DNA from: Dactylorhiza incarnata
Lineage: Eukaryota; Streptophyta; Magnoliopsida; Asparagales; Orchidaceae
Direction: 5' to 3'
Length of the DNA: 64,000 nt
Assembly: GCA_033032865.1 (NCBI GenBank)
Contig: JAWHQI010000049.1
Location: 4,588,001 to 4,652,000, forward strand
A program made the position numbers and the translations under genes. Positions 41,264 to 51,254 of the stretch are shown one piece after another (the stretch's first letter is position 1; every line of letters begins with the position of its first letter). A model generated the notes under the pieces. It ran no database searches, was not told the DNA's origin, and worked only from the letters and a program-made list of their open reading frames with translations.

Positions 41264-43756
41264 TGTGTTGTAACAGTCCTGGCCCAAGCCTCACCGGGTC
41301 TTGCCGCCCCAGAAACTGCCGGCACCGACGGCCCAAGCCCATCTTGGGATCGGCCTGACCAAGCCCACACCGAGGTCACTGGCCCCGTCCTAGGACTTGG
41401 CACCATCGGTTCAGCCTGACCCACAGGTCAACAACAAGCCTGCAGGCCGTACACCCCAACGCATCTCTGGCCTGTTTCTCAGCACAGTGCGTTGTTGATG
41501 GCGGGATTCGAACCCACGCCACCCTTGATGAGAAACCTTCAACAGTTCTCATCACCAACTGAGCTGCAGCTCAATTGGTGATGAGAACTGTTGAAGGTTT
41601 CTCATCAAGGGTGGCGTGGGTTTGAATCCCGCCATCAACAACGCACCGTGCTGAGAAACAGGCCAGAGATGCGTTGGGGTGTACGGCCTGCAGGCTTGTT
41701 GTTGACCTGTGGGTCAGGCTGAACCGATGGTGCCAAGTCCTAGGACGGGGCCAGTGACCTCGGTGTGGGCTTGGTCAGGCCGCTCCCAGGATGGGCTTGG
41801 GCCGTCGGTGCCGGCAGTTTTTGGGGTGGCAAGACCCGGTGAGGCTTGGGCCAGGACTGCTATAAAAAGTGCACTTTTTATAACAGTCCTGGCCCAAGCC
41901 TCACCGGGTCTTGCCGCCCCAGAAACTGCCGGCACCGACGGCCCAAGCCCATCCTGGGAACGGCCTGACCAAGCCCACACCGAGGTCACTGGCCCCGTCC
42001 TAGGACTTGCCACCATCACTTTTTATAACAGTCCTGGCCCAAGCCTCAGCGGGTCTTGCCGCCCCAAAAACTGCCGGCACCGACGGCCCAAGCCCATCTT
42101 GGGAGCGGCCTGACCAAGCCCACACCGAGGTCACTGGCCCCGTCCTAGGACTTGGCACCATCGGTTCAGCCTGACCACAACTGGTCAACAACAAGCCTGC
42201 AGGCCGTACACCCCAACGCATCTCTGGCCTGTTTCTCAGCACAGTGCGTTGTTGATGGCGGGATTCGAACCCACGCCACCCTTGATGAGAAACCTTCAAT
42301 AGTTCTCATCACTAATTGAGCTGCAGCTCAGTTGGTGATGAGAACTGTTGAAGGTTTCTCATCAAGGGTGGCGTGGGTTCGAATCCCGCCATCAACAACG
42401 CACTGTGCTGAGAAACAGGCCAGAGATGCGTTGGGGTGTACGACCTGCAGGCTTGTTGTTGACCAGTTGTGGTCAGGCTGAACCGATGGTGCCAAGTCCT
42501 AGGACGGGGCCAGTGACCTCGGTGTGGGCTTGGTCAGGCCGTTCCCAGGATGGGCTTGGGCCGTCGGTGCCGGCAGTTTCTGGGGCGGCAAGACCCGGTG
42601 AGGCTTGGGCCAGGCTGTTATAAAAAGTGCACTTTTTTATAACAGTCCTGGCCCAAGCCTCACCGGGTCTTGCCGCCCCAGAAACTGCCGGCACCGACGG
42701 CCCAAGGCCATCCTGGGAACGGCCTGACCAAGCCCACACCGAGGTCACTGGCCCCGTCCTAGGACTTGGCACCATCGGTTCAGCCTGACCACAACTGGTC
42801 AACAACAAGCCTACAGGCCGTACACCCCAACGCATCTCTGGCCTGTTTCTCAGCACAGTGCGTTGTTGATGGCGGGATTTGAACCCACGCCACCCTTGAT
42901 GAGAAACCTTCAACAGTTCTCATCACTGTGCAGAGAAACAGGCCAGAGATGCGTTGGGGTGTACGACCTGCAGGCTTGTTGTTGACCAGTTGTGGTCAGG
43001 CTGAACCGATGGTGCCAAGTCCTAGGACGGGGCCAGTGACCTCGGTGTGGGCTTGGTCAGGCCGTTCCCAGGATGGGCTTGGGCCGTCGGTGCCGGCAGT
43101 TTCTGGGGCAGCAAGACCCGGTGAGGCTTGGGCCAGGACTGTTACAAAAAGTGCACTTTTTGTAACAGTCCTGGCCCAAGCCTCACCGGGTCTTGCCGCC
43201 CCAGAAACTGCCGGCACCGACGGCCCAAGCCCATCCTGGGATCGGCCTGACCAAGCCCACACCGAGGTCACTGGCCCCGTCCTAGGACTTGGCACCATCG
43301 GTTCAGCCTGACCCACAGGTCAACAACAAGCCTGCAGGTCGTACACCCCAACGCATCTCTGGCCTGTTTCTCAGCACAGTGCGTTGTTGATGGCGGGATT
43401 CGAACCCACGCCACCCTTGATGAGAAACCTTCAACAGTTCTCATCACCAACTGAGTTGCAGCTCAGTTGGTGATGAGAACTGTTGAAGGTTTCTCATCAA
43501 GGGTGGCGTGGGTTCGAATCCCGCCATCAACAACGCACTGTGCTGAGAAACAGGCCAGAGATGCGTTGGGGTGTACGGCCTGCAGGCTTGTTGTTGACCT
43601 GTTGGACAGGCTGAACCGATGGTGCCAAGTCCTAGGACGGGGCCAGTGACCTCGGTGTGGGCTTGGTCAGGCCGCTCCCAGGATGGGCTTGGGCCGTCGG
43701 TGTCGGCAGTTTCTGGGGCGGCAAGACCCGGTGAGGCTTGGGCCAGAACTGTTACA
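41264..43756. repeat. Nine alternating SINE-like units forming nested palindromes
   Basis: Units of about 305 bp alternate in orientation: minus 41264-41566, plus 41567-41871, minus 41872-42017 (truncated), minus 42018-42323, plus 42324-42629, minus 42630-42926 and plus 42927-43153 (both lacking the extreme head), minus 43154-43458, plus 43459-43756. Head-to-head joints centre on GAGCTGCAGCTC (41561-41572, 42318-42329, a variant near 43459). Tail-to-tail joints centre on AAAAAGTGCACTTTTT (near 41871, 42630, 43153), inside perfect palindromes of up to 26 bp. Each full unit starts with a tRNA-like head. The repeated ORFs in all units are by-products. Adjacent units are nearly identical, so the array is recent or kept homogeneous. 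Confidence 0.85.
42324..42395 (+). ncRNA. tRNA-like head of a SINE-like unit (representative)
   Basis: The head has an A-box-like CAGCTCAGTTGGTGATGAG and a consensus B box GGTTCGAATCC about 40 bp further. The B box lies in a good T-arm: GTGGG, loop TTCGAAT, CCCGC. Between them GATGAGAA pairs with TTCTCATC as an anticodon-like arm. No acceptor stem closes the structure, so it is tRNA-derived and not a tRNA gene. Equivalent heads occur at the left ends of the plus units at 41567 and 43459 and, inverted, at the right ends of the minus units ending 41566, 42323 and 43458. These are internal pol III promoter signals. Confidence 0.7.
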
Positions 43757-43785
43757 TGTGTTCCCCGGCAACGACGCCAAAAACT
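43757..43785 (-). other. Athila-2 tRNA-Asp-type primer-binding site
   Basis: On the minus strand, directly after the 5' LTR, AAGTTTT is followed by TGGCGTCGTTGCCGGGG (43763-43779). This matches the complement of the plant tRNA-Asp 3' end (TGGCGCCGTTGCCGGGG) with one mismatch. The SINE-like array begins within about ten bases of it, so it occupies the start of the genomic RNA leader. Confidence 0.85.
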
Positions 43786-45479
43786 TGATGGTGCAAATCT
43801 CGCACACCGCTATAGGCGGTAGCTCGACTACGGCACGAAACGGTAGTGTACCGATCGTTCAAGTAATATAAAACGAGGAGTAATCCCCGAGTATCGAATC
43901 TCGAAGGAACATAGTAAGGTGGAGTTAACTTTCAAGGAAGGACTTGAGATCGAAGTCCTAAAGGTCGGATGGAATGCGGGAGAGTTGGTTTGGCTTTTGG
44001 AAAATAAAAGAAAACAACTACACCTACTCCTATGCAATGCCTCTATGCAATGATTCGCTTGGCGGGATGGAGACAGGCAGGCCTTGAGCGCGCTGCGTCA
44101 CAAGGGCGGATGGACGAGTAGGCAAGCGGAATCGAACTGTGCAGGCCTTGAGCGCACTGCTTCGTTAGGCGAATGGATTACACGGGCCGCTATGCCACGC
44201 TTCACTAGGCGGATGGACGAGAAGGCTAGCGGATGGAATGGTTCGCACCAGCGGAGTCGGAATGGATTACACGGGCCGCTATGCCACGCTTCGCTAGGCA
44301 GATGGAAGAGTAGGCATACAGATGAGGGTCACAAGCACCTCGTCGACAAGCATGCCACTAGCAATTGCTAGTGCGGCACACGAACGTGACGGCGGGATGG
44401 AGGATGGAATGGGGCGCACCTCAAGCAACTCAAACAGTAAAGTATTTCACATAGACATGAAATGTATAGAAATGCAAATAAAGTTAAGTGCTACTTCATC
44501 ATAATGTTAGCTCTAGCTACATATACATCAATAAGAGAAGAACAAGGCAAGAAATCGACCGAATCTGAAGGCTCGTTGTAGATTCACGGTTGGAATCGCC
44601 GGGTTGTCAATCCGCGTCCAAGCTCGGTCCGCAACTACGCCCGGGGTAGAGAGAGCTGTCACTACTCTCCAATGAGCCCGTCTTTTTCGTCTCACGATCC
44701 ATAGAGGTTGCAAACTTCCCCTTGCTTGATGGTAATGGCGGATAGGTCTTTCTTTGAAACTCTTGGATGAAGGAGGAGGCCGAGAAGAAGCTTCGGCTCA
44801 AGATTGGCGTGAAGGACAAGCCCGGAGCACCTCCAGATGGTGGGAGGCGATGGAGGGGCGAAATCGGGGCTCTGGAGCGAGAAAACGGCGGACTGGAATC
44901 CACTCCCGACCTAATTCGCGAGCAGGTCGATTTATAGGCGCTGGAATAAACAGTGCGCACGATCGGTGGCGCACGACCAGTGGTCGTGCGCACTAGAATC
45001 CTGTGATCGTGCGCCTGCCTGGGCAGAGCCTGCAATGTAAGCGTTTTATAAAATATAATGTTCGCATGACCAGTGGCGCACGACCAGTGGTCATGCGCAT
45101 TATAGTAAGTGGTCGTGCGCACTGGTCGAAACAGAACTCATAAAATGGGGGTTGAGTGCGCACGATCAGCGGCGCACGACCAGTGGTCGTGCGCAATAGA
45201 ACCAGTGATCGTGCGCAGTGTTCCTGTACAGAATTGTACCGGGAACACCTGCACGACTCCTGTTCCTACAGAAATGCTAATCAGGCCACTGAAAGTGGCA
45301 CTCAACAATACGATAAAGCTAACAAAAGAGAGTAAGCATAAAAACACACCAAATTAGGCCAAGAAGTGCACCTAGCATAGAGTGACAAATATGAGCTAAA
45401 ACAAGGCTAAAGTGCAGTGGAATGACTAGATAAACATCCCAGATGAGTCCATATATGTGTATATAATTGGGACTCATCA
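43786..45479 (-). mobile_element. Athila-2 5' LTR
   Basis: 1694 bp, TGATGGTGCAAATC to GGACTCATCA on the plus strand. The GCGCACGACCA array lies at about 44950-45215, and a minus-strand TATA box (CCTATAAATCG) at about 44931-44941. It is nearly colinear with the 3' LTR at 36340-38032, with scattered substitutions. The ORFs on both strands in the array are by-products of the palindromes and recur in each LTR of the family. Confidence 0.9.
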
Positions 45480-45484
45480 GCTGC

Positions 45485-46119
45485 TCATAAGATTTGAGCT
45501 TGCTCAACAGTGCTTCTGTGGTAATCTCATTGAGACTACTGGCATCCTTGATTGGCCAGATTCTTGAGTCTCATGTGCTGAGGAAGCATATTAAGATCTT
45601 GTCATTGATCTCAGTGATAGTGATCACTTTATCCAAGGTCTTCAGCTCATTTATTATGAGACTGAGCCTATTGTACATATCAGCAACTGTCTCTGTGTCT
45701 CCTTTCTTGAAGTTTTCATACAGAGAGATCAAGTGTGTTCTTCTGTCGTTTCTCTCATCAGCAGAACCTGCAACCATGTTATTTAGTGAAGTCCAAATTT
45801 CTCTAGCTGAAGTACATTCAACCACTTTTTGAAATATGTCATCAGACATAGTTTGAGACAGTATGTTCATGGCTTTAACATCTGCACTCCTCTGCTTTTT
45901 CTGAGCTTCAGTCCACTCAGGAGGTGGAACAGCAGTGTTGTCTGCTGTGGTTCTAGTGCTTGCTGCTGCTGTAGGTGCTGGAGGCCCTGTCAGAATGACA
46001 TTGAAAATCTCCTCATCAATAGAATTCATGTATAATCTAATCCTTGCTTTCCATAGTGCAAACTTATTGAGATTGCACATAGGAGGTCTTGTGCTTGAAT
46101 ATTCCTTGTTTTGTGCCAT
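45485..46119 (-). pseudogene. SIRE-M gag, N-terminal part
   Basis: The ATG at 46119 begins MAQNKEYSSTRPPMCNLNKF. A copia gag (UBN2-type) follows with WKARIRLYMNSIDEEIF, ALKAM-like KAMNILSQTMSDDIFQKV, CTSAREIWTSLNNM and ETVADMYNRLSLIINELKTL. One UGA at 45571-45573 (probably from CGA) breaks the frame. It then continues to the Athila-2 insertion and resumes at 36339. The start lies about 100 bp downstream of the primer-binding site, as expected for gag. Confidence 0.85.
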
Positions 46120-46220
46120 GAGTTTTTAAGCAGAAATAAAATGAAATAAAAATTCTAAAGAAATTTAAGATCTAGTTGATCTTTGTGATTCAGGTGTTTG
46201 CCAATAATGAATCAACTACC

Positions 46221-46232
46221 CTCTGATACCAA
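46221..46232 (-). other. SIRE-M primer-binding site
   Basis: On the minus strand TTGGTATCAGAG starts two bases after the 5' LTR end at 46234. It matches the complement of the initiator tRNA-Met 3' end used by most plant copia elements. Confidence 0.9.
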
Positions 46233-46233
46233 T

Positions 46234-47789
46234 TGAAAGTGGAGGTAAAATCTTAAGTTACTCTAGAGGGGGTGAATAGAGTATTAAAACTTTTTATTAG
46301 TTTTTAAAGCGGATTTAAAATACTGATGTATATATATGTGTAATGTAGAGTGTGTTATATAATGAATAAAGAAAATAACACAACACAGAAACAATACAGA
46401 AAATCACAAGCACGGGGGACACAAGGAAATATAGTAGTTCCCCAATAAATCTGGGTACGTCTACTCTTCTACCACAGCTGGTAAGAATCCACTAGGAGTT
46501 TTTGATAAGGTGTCCACACACCACAGAGCTTTTGATAAGGTGCTCAAGGCCAGGGGTTTTTTGATAAGGTGTCCACACACCAATAAGCTTTTGATAAGGT
46601 GCTTAGAAACCACACAAGGATTTTTTGATAAGGTGTCTTGCCACCACTGTGTAAACTTTTGAAGGGAGAATTAACCCTGTACAAGATAAGGTAAAGAGGT
46701 TTAGAGTGTTCTTCTCTGTCAATATTTCTGAGAGAAGACAAAAGGTGTTGAGTTTGAAAGCTCCCCCTGTCTGTTTGAAGTTGTTGACATCTTGAGGATG
46801 AAGCTTTCTCTAAAACAGAAATCTTCTGTAGCAGATTAATCTAGAAGAAGTAAATCTTCAGATTGTTGTTGCTCTTTGGAAGATTTGAACTTGCAGCAGA
46901 TCTGAGAGAATGAATGTTGTTCTCAGAGAGATGAAGATGCTGCCTCTAGGAAGAAGAAGACTGAAGGTATATGTTCTCTGTATGTGTTTTCTTCTTCTTC
47001 TTCTCCTTTTTCTAAATCCTTCTGTATACTTGTTGTTCTAAAGAACTGTATTTCTGAGAGACCAAAAAAATGACTGTGAAAGATCTGTCTCTATAAAGGA
47101 GTACGACTGTTTTTTATGTACTTCCTTCTTTGATAGCTTTTATTATTTGAAATTCAAATCATCTGTCTTTAAGGAATATACTATTCTGGCTTAAATCCTT
47201 CTTGGAACTGTAACACGTACCGAAACGATTTTGGCAGGTCCTTTTTGATTCCTTTGACGTGAAAGATGTCGTAGCATTAAATGTCAACGGCTATTCTTGT
47301 ATTGGAATAGAAGGAATAAAAGAATATAATAAATGAATAAGATATCCTTATAAACTGACTGAATACGTCCAAAAATACTTGAATAGATCCGTTATGGTCG
47401 TCTATCTGCATTCAGAGTGTTGACAAAATAACTGATATAAATAATCTGGACTTGTATTTGTCGAACTGAGCTTTAATACAGAATTTGTCGAGCTCTTGCT
47501 GGAATTCGTCAAACGCTGCTTGCCATTTGTCTAACGCTGCTCAGAGAATGTCGAGCGCTGGAACTGGCTATAATTCTTCAGTCTGCTGAGAAGAATTAGT
47601 CGAACGAAGCTAGACATTCGTCGAACGCCACTCGCCATTTGTCGAATGCTGGGAACTTAAATATTCCTTAAGTTCGAGCTAATCAATCAGCCTAAAGACT
47701 TGACCCTTAAGCTATACAATGGGGTCAACTTGATCCTTAGTTAAAATATAGTGATCCTAGCCCAAAACAGTAATAGGGTTGTTCCAACA
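46234..47789 (-). mobile_element. SIRE-M 5' LTR
   Basis: 1556 bp and colinear with 12070-13628. It has the TCGTCGAAC array (47455-47650), the CACCTTATCAAAA tandem block (46500-46635) and a degraded TATA-like site near 47115 (the 3' LTR has TATATAAA there, this copy reads GTACATAAAAA). Scattered substitutions and indels show that SIRE-M is older than the copia element nested in it. Confidence 0.9.
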
Positions 47790-47794
47790 AGATG

Positions 47795-48709
47795 ACAAAG
47801 TGGTTTTACTTTGCAAAGAAATATGTAGTTGCTCAGAGGACTATTCTGAGATCAATGGACAAACAACTTCAATTATCTGAGCAAGACATATGATGTGTCA
47901 AGAATTTTGTTAGCAAGACTAATGATGTCATAAAGAAAGCCTCCAAGCACATTAAAGAATATGTATGGTTCACTACAACAACCATGATTTGTGAAGCAGA
48001 AAAGATGAAAGATGTGCTTAAGACAGACCTAGAAAATGCCTTCTAAACCCTCTCAGGATCTGTAGCAGCTGTTACACAAAGCTTACACCAAAAAATAAGA
48101 GAAGAGGCCTGAAAGGGGGAGGAGATAAATGTAGAGAACAATTCTCTAATGGCCCTCAAGGTTCGACAGGGAACAATAATAGTATTGAACCTTCCTCTGC
48201 TGGACAATATGAGAAAGGAAGACTTTGATTTTGAGACTCAAGCCAAGGTTGCTCAAAATCAACAACTTGCAGCAAGGAGGAAGAGGGAAGGTGTCTTGCT
48301 AGTAGAAGAGTTCATTTCTAAGCAAAGAATAGAGCAGGGCAATGACCCTGATTATAAGTATTGGAGTGAGGACTCCAAAAGCATTATTCTGAATACTTGG
48401 CTGTGTCATGGCCAAGTCTGCTAGGTCATTGACGGAATGTAACTTGCATAAGTGTGGATAAGGCACCTTGAGAGAAACACAAAAAGGGAAAGAATCTTCA
48501 AAGGTAATTTAGTGAGGAAGCATAACCCAAGGAGGATGCCTTCAAGATATATTCCAAAGCCCTATCTGTACTTCAAAAGGCAAGAAAACAAGAGGAAGCT
48601 AGATGAGATAAAAGCTTCTGTTGGAGAAAAGGAGGCTACTGCTAAAGGAAAGGAGGCTACTGCAGAAGATGCTGAATGCTCATTTTCATCAAAGAAAAGA
48701 AAAACTTAA
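47795..48709 (+). pseudogene. SIRE-P third ORF, C-terminal part
   Basis: It continues in frame from 12069 across the AGATG duplication. Stops at about 47891, 48043 and 48110 break the frame. Longer open pieces are 48149-48424 and 48452-48709. The end is strongly basic (HLERNTKRERIFKGNLVRKH, then PYLYFKRQENKRKLDE) with an EKEATAKGKEATAED repeat, and it terminates SSKKRKT. These basic clusters could act in nuclear import or nucleic-acid binding. No enzyme motif is seen. Confidence 0.55.
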
Positions 48710-49121
48710 ACTTATGTATTAATTTTGTTTTATTAAATATTATGAAGGAAATGTAAAATGAACAATGCATCAACATTTTATCCTTAATGAAATTGATAAC
48801 TCTGTTGAATTAATAGTTTATGTTATAGGGCAATTTTAGTGAAGTTGAATGTTATTCAATACTAATGCTTTAGATATTCTGTGGTACCTATACACATACA
48901 TAGTTAACAATGTTATTGTTTTATTAAAACAATGTTGTTGTTATGTTGTCATGAATTTTGGATAATCTATCATGACATTTTATGTAATGCCAAACTACTG
49001 TTAACATTTCTTTGTTATGATATCATGAATGTTATGCAACACATTGTCATGATAATTTCTTTTTGTGGTTATGTATCTTAGCATTGGTGTATGCTCTGCC
49101 TTCTTCAAATAGGGGGAGATT
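48710..49121 (+). other. SIRE-P 3' non-coding region and polypurine tract
   Basis: AT-rich, with no ORF. Short inverted words (ATCATGAC, GTCATGA, ATGTTGTT) recur between 48890 and 49060. AAATAGGGGGAGAT (49108-49121) is the polypurine tract and is nearly identical to that of SIRE-M. The 3' LTR starts at 49122. Confidence 0.75.
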
Positions 49122-49780
49122 GTTGGGAATATTGCCCTCAATGTTCCTTTGATTTGGAAAGGCATAACTCACAATGCTATGTACATACTGTATTTGATAA
49201 ACCCTATTTTGCATCATGACTATGCAGAGTTAAGTTATTCTAAGCATTGTGATAAAGTTAGTGGTTTACTGTCAAAACCGCAAAGACGAGCTCACTGTCT
49301 CAACTCAACCTCTGAGACGAGGCCAGGAGCCGCTGAGAAGGGGTCTGCCTCAGCTGATCTGCATTTAGACAGAATTCGCTGAAAAGACTGTCTGTCTCAG
49401 CGGATCCGCTGAGATTAAGACATCTCAACCGCTGAGACGAAGACAGCTCAACCGCTGAGCCTAAAAGCTGTCTCAGCCCAACCGCTGAGACAAATTCAAA
49501 TCTGAAGACAACATTGGCGGGATCTACTTTTGGCGCAAGTGGGCATAAAGCAAGATAAAGAATTCTATGCTCCTCCATACTTTGTCAGGGATGGTTAGTG
49601 TCAATAAGTGTAACATTAAGAGTGGTTTGGTCAAGGGTAGACACCAATAAGAATAAGTGCCTTGAAAAGGGAGCTTTGGGGTTCAGCCCATCAATGCTCC
49701 TAGTACCGTTGCGAGCTCCTCATAGGGTAGTCCTCGAGAAGTCCATGGATAACCAAAAACTGTGGGAATAAATTGTTATG
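49122..49780 (+). mobile_element. SIRE-P 3' LTR (right end uncertain)
   Basis: It starts TGTTGGGAATATTG after the purine tract. U3 contains the CTCAGC/GCTGAG array (about 49290-49500). No TATA box is obvious, and no terminal CA could be fixed because gypsy LTR sequence follows from about 49600-49780. LTR-A/B at 3096-4858 is not its partner, since it carries a different motif family. The 5' LTR must lie outside the window or be lost. Confidence 0.6.
49290..49500 (+). promoter_or_regulatory. CTCAGC/GCTGAG palindrome array in SIRE-P LTR
   Basis: At least eight sites occur in about 210 bp. The best is a perfect 20-bp palindrome at 49395-49414, TCTCAGCGGA followed by its inverted copy. Others read CTCAACCGCTGAGAC. 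The same words form the array upstream of this element's third ORF (10139-10263). Confidence 0.75.
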
Positions 49781-51169
49781 CAAGTTTAACTTAATAATAC
49801 ACTCACCTCCACCCCGTTGCTACGGATGGTTAGTTGGGTTGGTTTTATGAGCAGTAGGCTCGGTGGTTGTAGGCACGGACGGGTTAGTCTGGCGTGTCGG
49901 TTGCTCGGAAGGTTATTTTGATGGGCAGGTTAGCCCGGGGAGCCTATGACTTAGAGACATATAGTAATCATAAATGCATGTGAATAAGGTGGTGGGCGTT
50001 TAGTATTGGATGATCGTTTGCGCCGACGCTGATACTTTGACTCAGTAAATGTGATTATCACTTATCAAAGGAAAAGTCTGGTGGACTAGTCAGTAAGAGT
50101 ACGCAGGCGCTCCGTGGTTGTGTTCGTGTTGAGGCGTACAAACGGTCTAGGTTAGAAAGTGTGAATACCAACCTAGAGGTGGGCAAGGCCCAACCCACCC
50201 CCTCCATTTGCCACTACGAGAGGTACCTGAGAGTTTAGCTAACTCAAAAAGGAGGAACTAAAGGTCCGTGAGAATAGAGTCGGGTGTGTGTGTTGCACTT
50301 GTGTGGACATTACATTAATCAGCATAACACTGCATGTCATATCATAAGAATTGCATTTCAACCCCTACCCCTATCGTATTAATTAGAATGGGACATTTTA
50401 TACAGTAAGCCTTGCTAAACGACCCCTTGGTCTATAGGTCTGTATGGGCAATCATATAAATCAAGGTTACCTTTCTTTCTTACTTTACTTTACTTTATCT
50501 GTGGTAGTTAGCTGTAGATTGTACTTTACTCTGTTTTTATTCTTTACATGTTCTTCACCCTTCTTTACTTACTGTTCTATATATAAACACCCTTGTAGTG
50601 GTAGATACTCTTGTAGCTAGGTCATGTCATCTTCCATGTTTTGTACCCCATGCTGTCCTCTGCTTCATTCCTCCTGCATGGTGCCTAGGAGCCACTAGGG
50701 GAGGGGTGGGGGAATTGGCTTAGACTTTTGAGTAAGGGTCGGTGGACAATATCATTTTAGGGGATCGAGGAGCAGCACCCAGAGACACAACACCACCAGA
50801 GGCCGGTGCAGATGGAGGGAGGCCAGCCTAGCACAAGACTACCAGTATTAGGGTCCTTGAGTGTTTATTAGTAGATTATGCTTTCGCGAGTGATCTTGTA
50901 ATGAGGACATGATGTACTGGGCATGAGCCCTTTTTAGTGCTACCACTTTTATTCAGTTATTATCTATTGACATCTATCTGATGATCTTATTTATTATGTG
51001 ATGTGGACTTGAACTTATTTTTGTTCATTTGTACTTTTCTTCTTCTGTGATTGATATTGCCGGCAGGATCGACATTTTGTGGTGACGACCTTCCCGAGTG
51101 TTGGTGTCACCGCAAAGTGGCGATTCTGGGTATAAGACACAGTTTTGTAGCAAAAAAAGGGGTCTTGCA
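49780..51169 (+). mobile_element. Tekay-like 5' LTR, 5'-truncated
   Basis: It ends GGGGTCTTGCA at 51169, just before a PBS-like sequence. The block AAATCATAAATGCATGTG through CATTAATCAGCATAACACT.CATGTCAT (about 49969-50340) recurs in the 3' LTR. The upstream U3, which spans about 2.9 kb in the 3' LTR, is missing. The left boundary with the SIRE-P LTR is unclear and may be as early as about 49600. Confidence 0.7.
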
Positions 51170-51254
51170 AACTAGTATCAAAGTGAGGTTTCGATCCTCA
51201 GACATGTGGGTTATGGGCCCACCACGCTTCCGACTCTAGACTGGTATCAGAGCC
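51170..51254 (+). other. Two tandem primer-binding-site-like sequences
   Basis: CTAGTATCAAAG (51172-51183) follows the LTR end by two bases and is a degenerate form of the tRNA-iMet site. A cleaner copy, CTGGTATCAGAGCC, lies at 51241-51254. The 70 bp between them may be a second LTR-end-like duplication. Confidence 0.6.

Larger units (their letters stand above)
36340..45479 (-). mobile_element. Athila-2: non-autonomous Athila-type element with SINE-like palindrome array
   Basis: Its LTRs are 36340-38032 (3') and 43786-45479 (5'), 1693 and 1694 bp. The target duplication GCTGC (36335-36339, 45480-45484) is perfect. The primer-binding site is of tRNA-Asp type (43763-43779, one mismatch) and the purine tract is at 38033. 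The interior has one unknown ORF with a zinc knuckle and nine alternating SINE-like units, and no pol. The LTR family is the one left as a solo LTR at 7444-9016. It is inserted in the SIRE-M gag. Confidence 0.9.
12070..47789 (-). mobile_element. SIRE-M: complete minus-strand SIRE-type copia element with nested insertions
   Basis: Its LTRs are 12070-13628 (3') and 46234-47789 (5'), 1559 and 1556 bp, both TGAAAG..CCAACA on the plus strand. The target duplication AGATG (12065-12069, 47790-47794) is perfect, and the host third ORF reads through it in frame. Inside, on the minus strand, are a primer-binding site (46221-46232), gag, protease, integrase, RT, RNase H, an internal promoter-like array, a third ORF and a purine tract. 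Athila-1 and Athila-2 are inserted in it. Point stops, frameshifts and an altered integrase active site make it non-autonomous now. Confidence 0.9.
4859..49780 (+). mobile_element. SIRE-P: old plus-strand SIRE-type copia element, interrupted by nested insertions
   Basis: In plus-strand order come the end of gag with a zinc knuckle, protease, integrase, reverse transcriptase, RNase H, an internal promoter-like region, a long third ORF, a polypurine tract (49111-49120) and a 3' LTR from 49122. The 5' LTR and most of gag are missing, cut off at 4858 by the LTR-A/B block. It is split by a solo LTR (7444-9016) and by SIRE-M (12070-47789). Removing these restores continuous coding frames across the junctions. 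A third ORF after pol is typical of the SIRE/Maximus lineage. Many stops and frameshifts show it is dead. The right end is approximate because it runs into a truncated gypsy LTR. Confidence 0.75.

Noticed and set aside
42324..42395. A functional tRNA gene
   Set aside because: A and B boxes and a T-arm are present, but no acceptor stem pairs and the unit continues for about 230 bp, so it is tRNA-derived only.
41376..43822. Many ORFs with the repeated Pro/Gly/Ala/Trp-rich peptide, on both strands
   Set aside because: The same peptide recurs in every SINE-like unit in both orientations because the DNA is palindromic. There is no start or context of its own.
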